This document shows, piece by piece, positions 1 to 5,779 of a DNA stretch of 6,441 nt (position 1 is the first letter of the stretch; each line of letters starts with the position of its first letter). Source of the DNA: Bacteroidales bacterium (GTDB lineage: Bacteria > Bacteroidota > Bacteroidia > Bacteroidales > Paludibacteraceae). The stretch spans positions 1 to 6,441 of the forward strand of contig CAAGDU010000130.1 of the NCBI GenBank assembly GCA_900768725.1. Direction: 5' to 3'. Below the pieces are notes generated by a model, which saw nothing but the letters and a program-made list of their open reading frames with translations, was not told the origin of the DNA and searched no databases. A program made the position numbers and the translations under genes.

Positions 1-331
1 CGGCGCGCTCACGGCTCATGAAAGCACCATTCTGCAACTTGTTTTGGAAATCTGCCATCTCGCTCTGGAGAGTGCGCGCCTTGGAGTTGAGTTTGAGACG
101 TGCGTCCTCTTGCTTGGTCATCAAACGGTCGCTTGCCTCAATGGCAAAGGTGTAGTAGGTCAAGACGGAGTCCAGATTGAGGTATGCCACAGGCATGTTC
201 CCTTCTGCTACGGGAGCCGCCTCTTCGGCGCCCTGCTGCCCGCAAGAGGGCTTCACCGTAAAGAAAATGACAAACAGCGCAACCACAGCGGCTGCAAGAA
301 TTGCGTCAATGGTAATTTGAATCTTGTTCAT
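1..331 (-). CDS. OmpH/Skp-family periplasmic protein, N-terminal part (runs off the left edge)
   Basis: The minus strand is open from an ATG at 331-329 to the window edge, giving 110 complete codons and no stop. The protein starts MNKIQITIDAILAAAVVALF: a short polar N-terminus and a hydrophobic segment (about residues 8-26) that could be a signal peptide or membrane anchor. An acidic/Ala linker follows (34-45), then PVAYLNLDSVL (47-57), the opening beta-strand typical of OmpH/Skp proteins. From about residue 62 it is charged and helical (KQEDARLKLNSKARTLQSEM, then DFQNKLQN), matching the long coiled-coil arm of the family. Skp/OmpH proteins are periplasmic holdases for unfolded outer-membrane proteins; that role is inferred from the family. 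Cys30 (KPSCG) is not in a convincing lipobox. No promoter consensus is visible just upstream, so it may be co-transcribed with the small membrane-protein gene at 496-702. There is no Shine-Dalgarno; the leader before the ATG is A/T-rich. Confidence 0.88.
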   Translation of the reverse strand, partial: MNKIQITIDAILAAAVVALFVIFFTVKPSCGQQGAEEAAPVAEGNMPVAYLNLDSVLTYYTFAIEASDRLMTKQEDARLKLNSKARTLQSEMADFQNKLQNGAFMSRERA

Positions 332-404
332 GATGATATTGTTTGTTAATGATTATTCCGTGTGTATTTGTGTTGCCTTACTTTTATACAGCCCTCATTT
401 ATTC

Positions 405-495
405 CGCAGGCGACAGGTCGGGGCGTCTCCAGTGGCTCTTTATCGTGGTGCGGCCTGGAGACCGCACCTCCATGAGTACGCCTGCGTCCCCAGTG
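405..495. other. GC-rich, self-complementary spacer block (candidate structured RNA or dispersed repeat)
   Basis: This block lies in the 164-nt spacer between two minus-strand genes. It contains three inverted pairs: CGCAGGCG (405-412) with CGCCTGCG (479-486); GTCTCCAG (425-432) with CTGGAGAC (455-462); GGTGCGG (447-453) with CCGCACC (462-468). The second pair uses the loop of the third hairpin, so the two either compete or form a pseudoknot-like fold. There is also an imperfect direct repeat, GCGTCTCCAGTG (423-434) and GCGTCCCCAGTG (484-495), 11 of 12 identical. The block is clearly richer in GC than the flanking spacer. If transcribed it would lie in the mRNA ahead of the OmpH/Skp-like gene. 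No T-run follows the hairpin on either strand, so it is not a standard intrinsic terminator. I match it to no known riboswitch family. Confidence 0.5.
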
Positions 496-702
496 TTATA
501 GTTGCTTAGGGTCTAAGCGCGTCGGGGCTTTCCGACGGGCTTCGCGGTCTTGGGAGGTGGCGCAATGGATACCTCGCTCACGCATGGTCTTGCTTTGGGA
601 GATATGCTGACCGGAGAAACGCCCGTTGCGCTTCAAGATAACCCGCACCGACAAGAGGATGAAAGCGGCGGCAAGCAGGAGTATAACAATCAGTAATTTC
701 AT
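496..702 (-). CDS. Small single-pass membrane protein, 68 aa
   Basis: I take the ATG at 702-700 as the start. An upstream in-frame ATG at 810 would make 104 residues, but the minus-strand promoter at 747-778 lies inside that longer frame, and the hydrophobic segment begins right at MKLLIVILLL. Residues 3-23 form one membrane helix, followed by the basic KRNGRF (24-29), suggesting N-out/C-in topology by the positive-inside rule. The tail has GRFSGQHISQSKTMRERGIH, Cys47 and then SQDREARR. From memory it resembles a family of roughly 70-residue Bacteroidota proteins with a similar 'GRF..H...NK.MR.RGI.C..SQD' tail, usually annotated only as membrane or secreted proteins; this needs a search. No function can be assigned. 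It has its own promoter and reads toward the OmpH/Skp-like gene, away from bactofilin. Confidence 0.75.
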   Translation of the reverse strand: MKLLIVILLLAAAFILLSVRVILKRNGRFSGQHISQSKTMRERGIHCATSQDREARRKAPTRLDPKQL

Positions 703-746
703 GCTCTGTTTTGGTAGTTTTGTACGCGTTTGTACGCAATAAGGCG

Positions 747-778
747 CAAAGGTACGCTTTTTTTTTGAAATAAACAAA
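747..778 (-). promoter_or_regulatory. Bacteroides-type promoter for the small membrane-protein gene
   Basis: Read on the minus strand, TTTG (778-775) is followed after 20 nt by TACCTTTG (754-747), a full match to the Bacteroides consensus TTTG-N~20-TAnnTTTG (-33/-7). Transcription would start near 740, giving a leader of about 38 nt before the ATG at 702. The leader carries GCGTAC at 757-752, 737-732 and 727-722; the first overlaps the -7 box. Confidence 0.75.
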
Positions 779-791
779 GAAGAACGGGATA

Positions 792-814
792 TTTTTTGCA
801 TTTTTAGCAAAAAA
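792..814. promoter_or_regulatory. A/T-rich perfect inverted repeat between divergent promoters (candidate operator)
   Basis: TTTTTTGC (792-799) and GCAAAAAA (807-814) form a perfect 8-bp dyad around a 7-nt centre. It sits between the two divergent -33 boxes (minus 775-778, plus 846-849), so a protein bound here could act on both promoters. This is inferred from position and symmetry only. In such AT-rich DNA, part of the dyad could be chance. Confidence 0.35.
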
Positions 815-845
815 GTGTGTTTTTGGGTTATGTAGTTCCCTATCG

Positions 846-877
846 TTTGCAGGTATCAATTAAAAATGGTATCTTTG
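846..877 (+). promoter_or_regulatory. Bacteroides-type promoter for bactofilin and DUF1015
   Basis: TTTG (846-849), 20 nt, then TATCTTTG (870-877) matches the Bacteroides -33/-7 consensus exactly, with the same 20-nt spacing as the divergent promoter. Transcription should begin near 884, leaving about 35 nt of A/T-rich leader before the bactofilin ATG at 919. TTTGCAGG occurs at both boxes (846-853 and 874-881), and GGTATC at 852-857 and 868-873, so the promoter contains a small internal repeat. Confidence 0.8.
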
Positions 878-918
878 CAGGCGGAAAATATGTAAATTTC
901 TAAAATTGTATTCCAACT

Positions 919-1278
919 ATGGCAACACAACAACAGACAGGAACGTTATACAACGCCTTGACGGCAGGTAGCAAAATCATCGGCACCATCATCGCCGATT
1001 CAGACATTCGCATTGACGGCACGATAGAGGGCGATTTGCAGTGCTCGGGCAAGGTGGTGATAGGCGAGAAAGGCAAACTGAAAGGCACTATCGACTGCCA
1101 AAACGCCGAGATAATGGGCTCGATGGAAGGCAAGATAGCCGTTCACCACACTTTGGCGCTGCGCGCGACGGGTAAGATTCAAGGCGAAGTGAAGACGCAG
1201 ACGCTGATTGTGGAGCCAAACGCCGTCTTCAACGGGTCTTGCTCTATGTCGCCGGAGCCGAAGGTAGCGGGAAAGTAA
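919..1278 (+). CDS. Bactofilin-family (DUF583) polymer-forming cytoskeletal protein
   Basis: The 119-residue protein has the compact bactofilin layout. A polar N-terminal tail (1-17) precedes GSKIIGTIIADSDIRIDGTI (17-36), the classic start of the core. A short-period beta-helix of about 90 residues follows, with glycine turns at G34, G38, G44, G49, G52, G56, G67 and G71, e.g. KGTIDCQNAEIMGSMEGKI. A Ser/Pro-rich tail (SCSMSPEPKVAGK) ends it. Bactofilins are cytoplasmic proteins that assemble into nucleotide-independent filaments, often at the membrane, and position cell-wall or shape factors; the role here is inferred from the family. Many bactofilins adjoin an M23 peptidase gene; none is seen here. 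The ATG at 919 follows an A-rich leader with no Shine-Dalgarno and is placed by the core motif and the promoter. DUF1015 starts 22 nt downstream, so the two probably share a transcript. Confidence 0.92.
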   Translation: MATQQQTGTLYNALTAGSKIIGTIIADSDIRIDGTIEGDLQCSGKVVIGEKGKLKGTIDCQNAEIMGSMEGKIAVHHTLALRATGKIQGEVKTQTLIVEPNAVFNGSCSMSPEPKVAGK

Positions 1279-1300
1279 CACCTTTAATCTATATATTACC

Positions 1301-2545
1301 ATGATTATCAAACCATTTCGTGGCATTCGTCCACCCAAACAGTTAGTAGAGCAAGTGAGCAGTCGTCCTTACGATGTGCTAAACTCGGAGGAGGCGCGCC
1401 GTGAGGCGGCAGGCAACGAGAAATCGCTGTATCATATCATCAAGCCGGAGATAAACTTCGAGGATGGTACAGACGAGCACGACCCGAAAGTGTATCAGAG
1501 TGCGCGCGAACATTTCGACCTCTTTCAGAAAGAGGGCTGGCTGGTACAAGACGAGCAGGAGAAATACTATGTGTATGCCCAGACGATGGACGGCAGGACA
1601 CAGTACGGACTGGTGGTAGCCGCGTGGGTGGATGATTATATGGAGGGGCGCATCAAGAAGCACGAACTGACCCGCCGCGACAAAGAGGAAGACCGCATGA
1701 AACATGTGCGGGTGAACAACGCGAACATGGAGCCGGTGTTCTTCGCTTACCCCCACCGCGACGACTTGGATACCATCATTGCACAGATTACCGCAGGCGA
1801 GCCGGAGTATGACTTTGTGGCACCGCCGGAGGGCTTCCGCCACACATTCTGGCTGATAAACGACCCTGTTACCATCTGCCATATCACGCAGATATTCAAA
1901 GAGATACCCGCCATGTACATCGCCGACGGGCACCATCGCTCCGCAGCCGCCGCGCTGGTGGGTAACGAGAAAAAACTGCAAAATCCGAACCATACGGGCA
2001 AGGAGGAGTACAACTATTTCCTCGCCGTATGCTTCCCCGATAACCAACTGAATATCATTGACTACAACCGCGTGGTGCGCGACCTGAACGGGCTGACGGA
2101 CGAGGCTTTCTTGCAGGCATTGGAGGCAGATTTCGTGGTAGAGAAGAAAGGTGCAGACATTTACAAGCCGCAGGCTTTGCATAACTTCTCGCTCTACCTC
2201 GGCGGCGCATGGTACAGCCTGACGGCAAAGGAAGGACGCTATGATGATAACGACCCAATCGGGGTGCTGGACGTTACGATTTCGAGCAATCTGATATTGG
2301 ATAAGATACTCGGTATCAAGGACTTGCGATCGGACAAACGTATTGACTTTGTGGGCGGAATCCGTGGCTTGGGCGAACTGAAACGCCGTGTGGACTCGGG
2401 GGAGATGAAAGTGGCGCTGGCACTCTACCCCGTTACCATGCAACAGATTATTGACATTGCCGACTCAGGGAACATCATGCCGCCAAAGACGACTTGGTTT
2501 GAGCCGAAACTGCGCAGCGGGCTGGTGATTCACTCGCTGGAATAA
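1301..2545 (+). CDS. DUF1015 family protein (COG4198)
   Basis: This 414-residue protein has the hallmarks of DUF1015. The N-terminus IIKPFRGIRPPKQLVEQV leads to RPYDV (22-26) and then N39-x-x-S42-x-x-H45 and KPE (48-50). Centrally, the signature ADGHHRSAAAALVG begins at residue 208 (D209, G210, H211, H212, R213). The length of about 410 residues fits the family. No signal peptide or membrane helix is visible, so it should be cytoplasmic. No function is firmly established that I can cite. DGHHR resembles the DGxHR-type motif of the ParB/sulfiredoxin superfamily, which includes free-serine kinases, and I recall DUF1015 genes lying near serA/serC in Bacteroidota; a role in serine phosphorylation is therefore only a hypothesis. 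serA and serC are not in this window. The gene follows bactofilin by 22 nt and no hairpin terminator follows its stop. Confidence 0.92.
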   Translation: MIIKPFRGIRPPKQLVEQVSSRPYDVLNSEEARREAAGNEKSLYHIIKPEINFEDGTDEHDPKVYQSAREHFDLFQKEGWLVQDEQEKYYVYAQTMDGRTQYGLVVAAWVDDYMEGRIKKHELTRRDKEEDRMKHVRVNNANMEPVFFAYPHRDDLDTIIAQITAGEPEYDFVAPPEGFRHTFWLINDPVTICHITQIFKEIPAMYIADGHHRSAAAALVGNEKKLQNPNHTGKEEYNYFLAVCFPDNQLNIIDYNRVVRDLNGLTDEAFLQALEADFVVEKKGADIYKPQALHNFSLYLGGAWYSLTAKEGRYDDNDPIGVLDVTISSNLILDKILGIKDLRSDKRIDFVGGIRGLGELKRRVDSGEMKVALALYPVTMQQIIDIADSGNIMPPKTTWFEPKLRSGLVIHSLE

Positions 2546-2735
2546 CAAAAAACGAAGCAAAAACGGACTTTTATTCATATACATTCGAAATAAGATTTAT
2601 ACACAAAAACGAACAATAATACTTTACAAAAACGAACATAAACTTTTTTATTCAACAAATATTTTCAAATATTATTCAAATAATTTTCAACTAATTTGAT
2701 ATACACGTTTTTTTCATTCATTACCAAAAACGGAA
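2546..2735. other. AT-rich spacer with short phased repeats; no gene seen
   Basis: These 190 bases hold no plausible gene. AAAAACG followed by AA, GA or AAC recurs from 2548, 2559, 2605, 2628 and 2726; CAAAAACGAACA is exact at 2604-2615 and 2627-2638. TTCAA occurs at 2651, 2664, 2675 and 2686, the last three exactly 11 bp apart, close to one helical turn. The stretch probably contains the promoter of the PorE-like gene, but I found no good TTTG-N20-TAnnTTTG match, and there is no clear terminator for DUF1015. Confidence 0.5.
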
Positions 2736-4820
2736 TTGCCATTGAACAGTAGAACTTCTTACATATACGTATGCTTGATGATAGTCCTCTCGGTGGGGCT
2801 ATCATCTTGCAGTATTAAGCAACGCGTGAAGAAAGCCGACCGCATGTACGCCATTGGCGAATACTACGATGCAGCTGACTTGTACAAACAATGCTACAGC
2901 CGTATCTCGCCGCAGAAAGAGCGTGCGATGAAGGCACATGTGGCTTTCAACCAAGGCGAGTGTTACCGCATCTTGAACAACAACAAGGCGGTGAACGCCT
3001 ACAAGAACGCCATTCGCAACAAGTATCAGGACTCGATAGTGTATCTGCGTTACGCACAGGTGCTGCAATACCAAGGAAAGTACAAGGAAGCCGACCAGCA
3101 ATACCTGCTTTACCTGCAATCCTACCCCACTGATTATCAGGCGCAGGCAGGGCATTATGCTTGTCAGCAGATAAACGAATGGAAGAAACAGACTTCGCGC
3201 TACAAGGTGTCGCTCTCCAAAGACTTCAACGCCAAGCGCAGCAGCAATTTTGCGCCACAGTTTATCGGAGAAGACGCGGACGCACTGATGTTCACCAGCA
3301 ACCGACAGGCATCGGGTTCATCGGGCAACAAGAAGAAAAGCCTGAAGCGCCCGAGCCCCGTAACGGGAGCACAGTTGTTCAGTCTCTATTCGGCGCGCAA
3401 GAACGCTGCGGGCGAATGGGAGGACATTGCGCTGGCGGAAGGGCTCTACGGCAATGAGCAGGAGGAGCAGGAGAACGACTCCACGAGCAGCGGAGGCGGC
3501 GCAAAAACCACGGCGGAACTGGGCGTTTGTTGCTTTTCCGCCGACGGGCGCACGATGTATTTCACCTACTCGAAACCCGTCAACGGACAAGACCTCGGGG
3601 CGAAAATCTACCGCTCTTCCCGCGCCAGCGGCGAATGGGGCGAGGCGCAGGAGGTGAAACTCTTTGCGGACAGCAGTATCACGGTGGGACATCCCTCGCT
3701 CTGCGCTTCGGGCGACACGCTCTATTTCGTTTCGGACGCGCCCGGGGGCTTTGGCGGGAAAGACCTCTACATGGCGGAACTGGACGGCGAAGAATGGGTG
3801 AACGTGCAGAACATGGGCGCACAAATCAACTCGGCAGGCGATGAGTTGTACCCATGTATTCACCCCAACGGGACACTCTATTTCGCCTCCAACGGGCACC
3901 CTGGCTATGGCGGATTAGACCTCTTCATGGCGCAACGCGACACCACAGTGCATGACTCCACCGCATGGCTTATCTTCAACATGGGCGCGCCTTTCAATTC
4001 CAACAACGATGATTTCGGGATTACCTTTGCGGGCAACACGCAAAACGGCTTCTTCTCCTCCAACAGAGGACAGAAGAAGGGGTTTGACCAGATTTACGAG
4101 TTTGTGCTGCCGGAGATGGTATTCCTCGTGGAAGGCAAGTTGACGGACAACCAAGGCGAGCCTATTTCCAACGCCACGATTCGCCTTGTAGGCGATGACG
4201 GCACCAACACGAAGGTGCAGGCGCGGCGAGACGGGACTTATAAGATTAAGGTAAATAAAGACGCGCGATACGTCATGCTGGCGACCGCTCGCGGATACCT
4301 CAACGCCCGCGAGGGATTCAACACGCTGCACCTTGCCGATAGCAAGACCTATCAACAGGATTTCACGCTTTCGCCCGTCAGCAAGCCGGTTACGATGGAT
4401 AATGTCTTCTACGAGTTCGGCAAATGGGATTTGACTCCCGCCTCGGAAGAGGGGCTTCAGTCGCTCGTCAAACTGCTGAACGACAACCCGAATATCACTA
4501 TCGAACTGTCGGCGCACACCGATATGAAAGGCGACTCAGTCTTCAACGTGCGGCTGTCGGAGAAACGTGCCGAAGCGGTGTGCAACTATCTGATTAGCAA
4601 AGGTATTGAGCGCGAGCGACTGACTCCCGTAGGCTACGGCAAGCAGAAACCCGTTACTGCCGACAAAACAATTCACGCGCAGTATCCGTTTATTCCGCAG
4701 GAGCAAGTGCTGGACGAAGCGTTTATCCTCAGTCTGCCGACAGAGCAGCAGGAGGTTTGCAACCAAATCAACCGCCGCACGGAGTTCAAAGTGCTGAGGA
4801 CTACGTATAAGTTGTATTAG
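2736..4820 (+). CDS. PorE-like multidomain lipoprotein: TPR, beta-propeller (PD40), CRD-like and OmpA-type peptidoglycan-binding domains
   Basis: About 694 residues. An N-terminal signal with Arg6, a hydrophobic core (9-22) and lipobox L22-S-S-C25 predicts a lipoprotein. TPR-like helices cover about 33-150. A PD40-type beta-propeller covers about 160-455, with blades such as DALMFTSNRQ, TMYFTYSKP, TLYFVSDAPGGFGGKDLYMA and TLYFASNGHPGYGGLDLFMA. A carboxypeptidase-regulatory-like domain (about 463-535, VEGKLTDNQGEPISNATI) and an OmpA C-terminal domain (about 552-694) follow. Asp596 (in HTD) and Arg611 (in LSEKRA) have the 15-residue spacing of the diaminopimelate-binding pair of OmpA. This domain order is that of PorE (PG1058) of the Porphyromonas type IX secretion system, a periplasmic lipoprotein thought to anchor the machine to peptidoglycan. 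No other T9SS gene is present, so a related envelope role is possible. An acidic/Ser/Gly insert (about 239-256) interrupts the propeller. No in-frame ATG lies upstream of the signal; TTG at 2736 or 2742 must serve, as ATG 2778 leaves too short a signal. Confidence 0.88.
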   Translation: MPLNSRTSYIYVCLMIVLSVGLSSCSIKQRVKKADRMYAIGEYYDAADLYKQCYSRISPQKERAMKAHVAFNQGECYRILNNNKAVNAYKNAIRNKYQDSIVYLRYAQVLQYQGKYKEADQQYLLYLQSYPTDYQAQAGHYACQQINEWKKQTSRYKVSLSKDFNAKRSSNFAPQFIGEDADALMFTSNRQASGSSGNKKKSLKRPSPVTGAQLFSLYSARKNAAGEWEDIALAEGLYGNEQEEQENDSTSSGGGAKTTAELGVCCFSADGRTMYFTYSKPVNGQDLGAKIYRSSRASGEWGEAQEVKLFADSSITVGHPSLCASGDTLYFVSDAPGGFGGKDLYMAELDGEEWVNVQNMGAQINSAGDELYPCIHPNGTLYFASNGHPGYGGLDLFMAQRDTTVHDSTAWLIFNMGAPFNSNNDDFGITFAGNTQNGFFSSNRGQKKGFDQIYEFVLPEMVFLVEGKLTDNQGEPISNATIRLVGDDGTNTKVQARRDGTYKIKVNKDARYVMLATARGYLNAREGFNTLHLADSKTYQQDFTLSPVSKPVTMDNVFYEFGKWDLTPASEEGLQSLVKLLNDNPNITIELSAHTDMKGDSVFNVRLSEKRAEAVCNYLISKGIERERLTPVGYGKQKPVTADKTIHAQYPFIPQEQVLDEAFILSLPTEQQEVCNQINRRTEFKVLRTTYKLY

Positions 4821-4852
4821 CAGTGGATATATACTTTTTCAATAACCCAAAA

Positions 4853-4871
4853 GTCTCAGCACTGCCGAGAC
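4853..4871 (+). other. Weak stem-loop between the PorE-like gene and thyA
   Basis: GTCTC (4853-4857) pairs with GAGAC (4867-4871) around a 9-nt loop. GCAGTG (4820-4825), overlapping the end of the upstream stop codon, could instead pair with CACTGC (4860-4865) in that loop. No T-run follows, so it is a poor intrinsic terminator. With only 68 nt between the genes and no promoter consensus seen, read-through into thyA is plausible. Confidence 0.25.
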
Positions 4872-4888
4872 AAATTGTCAAATAATAT

Positions 4889-5683
4889 ATGCGTCAATAC
4901 TTAGATTTATGTGAGCGGGTGCTTCGGGAAGGCATGCGCAAGGAAGACAGGACGGGAACGGGCACAATGTCGGTGTTCGGACACCAGATGCGCTTTAACT
5001 TGGAAGACGGATTCCCGCTGCTCACCACCAAAAAACTGCACCTAAAGTCTATCATCTACGAACTGCTATGGTTTCTGCAAGGCAACACGAATGTGCATTA
5101 CCTGCAAGAGCATGGTGTGCGTATCTGGAACGAATGGGCAGACGAGAACGGCGAGCTGGGTCCCGTCTATGGGCATCAATGGCGCTCGTGGCCAGACTAC
5201 AAAGGCGGCACCATCGACCAAATCAAGCAGGTGGTGGAGCAGATAAAGCACAACCCCGACTCGCGGCGTATGATTGTCAGCGCTTGGAACGTGGCGGAGG
5301 TGAACGACATGGCGCTCCCCCCTTGCCACACGCTATTCCAGTTCTACGTAGCCAATGGCAGGCTGTCGCTCCAACTCTACCAACGCTCGGCAGACATCTT
5401 CCTCGGGGTGCCGTTTAATATCGCTTCGTATGCCCTGCTGCTGCAGATGATGGCTCAGGTAACGGGCTTGCAGGCAGGCGACTTCGTTCACACCTTGGGC
5501 GATGCACATATCTACCTCAATCACCTTGAGCAAGTGCACCTGCAACTCACCCGCGAGCCACGTCCGCTGCCGCAGATGTTGCTCAACCCTGAGGTGAAAG
5601 ACATCTTCTCTTTCCAATACGAGGATTTTCAACTGCAAAACTACGACCCGCATCCGCATATCGCAGGCGTAGTGTCGGTGTGA
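4889..5683 (+). CDS. thyA: Thymidylate synthase
   Basis: This enzyme methylates dUMP to dTMP using 5,10-methylene-tetrahydrofolate and releases dihydrofolate. The protein is 264 residues, the same length as E. coli ThyA, and aligns to it without gaps by eye. Arg21 (in EDRTGTGT) binds the dUMP phosphate; the RR pair of PDSRRMIVSAWN (about 126-127) supplies further phosphate contacts; Cys146 in PPCHTLFQFYV is the catalytic nucleophile. RSADIFLGVPFNIASYALLL carries the Asp169 and Asn177 equivalents that bind pyrimidine and folate. DAHIYLNH near residues 205-212 contains the His/Tyr nucleotide contacts. The start at MRQYLDL matches the usual N-terminus, so ATG 4889 is secure. It is followed after 96 nt by folA, which recycles its dihydrofolate. 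All key residues are present and the enzyme should be active. No nearby promoter fits the Bacteroides consensus. Confidence 0.97.
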   Translation: MRQYLDLCERVLREGMRKEDRTGTGTMSVFGHQMRFNLEDGFPLLTTKKLHLKSIIYELLWFLQGNTNVHYLQEHGVRIWNEWADENGELGPVYGHQWRSWPDYKGGTIDQIKQVVEQIKHNPDSRRMIVSAWNVAEVNDMALPPCHTLFQFYVANGRLSLQLYQRSADIFLGVPFNIASYALLLQMMAQVTGLQAGDFVHTLGDAHIYLNHLEQVHLQLTREPRPLPQMLLNPEVKDIFSFQYEDFQLQNYDPHPHIAGVVSV

Positions 5684-5687
5684 GGAT

Positions 5688-5715
5688 AATTAAGAATTAT
5701 GAATTAAGAATTATG
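5688..5715 (+). repeat. Tandem 14-bp repeat after thyA
   Basis: AATTAAGAATTATG occurs twice without a gap (5688-5701 and 5702-5715), beginning just after the thyA stop. Such AATTAAGAATTATGA-type strings are, from memory, common between genes in Bacteroidota. The copy number here is two. Confidence 0.7.
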
Positions 5716-5749
5716 AGGGCTCTGAATAGTCTGAATATGCAGAGTCCTC
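5715..5749 (+). other. 10-bp stem-loop in the thyA-folA spacer
   Basis: GAGGGCTCTG (5715-5724) pairs with CAGAGTCCTC (5740-5749): ten pairs with a single G-U wobble, around a 15-nt loop containing two copies of GAATA. The sequence after it (CGATTATTCC) is not a T-run, so termination is doubtful. It could protect or process the thyA 3' end or modulate read-through into folA. GAATATTC (5759-5766) is a further small palindrome before the folA start. Confidence 0.5.
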
Positions 5750-5779
5750 CGATTATTCCGAATATTCCTACTATACACT

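Noticed and set aside
447..468. Intrinsic terminator for the small membrane-protein gene
   Set aside because: The 7-bp GC hairpin is real, but neither strand has a T-run after it; it is described as part of the structured block.
44..509. Plus-strand open frames at 44-349 and 324-509
   Set aside because: The first is antisense to the OmpH/Skp-like coding region; the second is read through the structured spacer and has no coding character.
703..810. Upstream in-frame extension of the small membrane-protein gene to an ATG at 810
   Set aside because: The added 36 residues are Lys/Ser-rich with no family character, and the consensus minus-strand promoter (747-778) lies inside the extension. The hydrophobic helix starts exactly at the ATG at 702.
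1379..2443. Long minus-strand open frame (354 codons) opposite the DUF1015 gene
   Set aside because: It overlaps almost all of a clear family member on the plus strand, and its translation is rich in Val/His/Cys and unlike any known domain; it is a reverse-strand shadow of codon bias.
2691..2698. CTAATTTG as a -7 promoter box for the PorE-like gene
   Set aside because: It has TTTG but not the TA at the first two positions, and no TTTG lies about 20 nt upstream.
3318..4517. Minus-strand open frames (3318-3899 and 3915-4517) opposite the PorE-like gene
   Set aside because: They lie wholly within the propeller, CRD and OmpA domains, which carry recognisable motifs in the plus frame; the minus translations show no domain.
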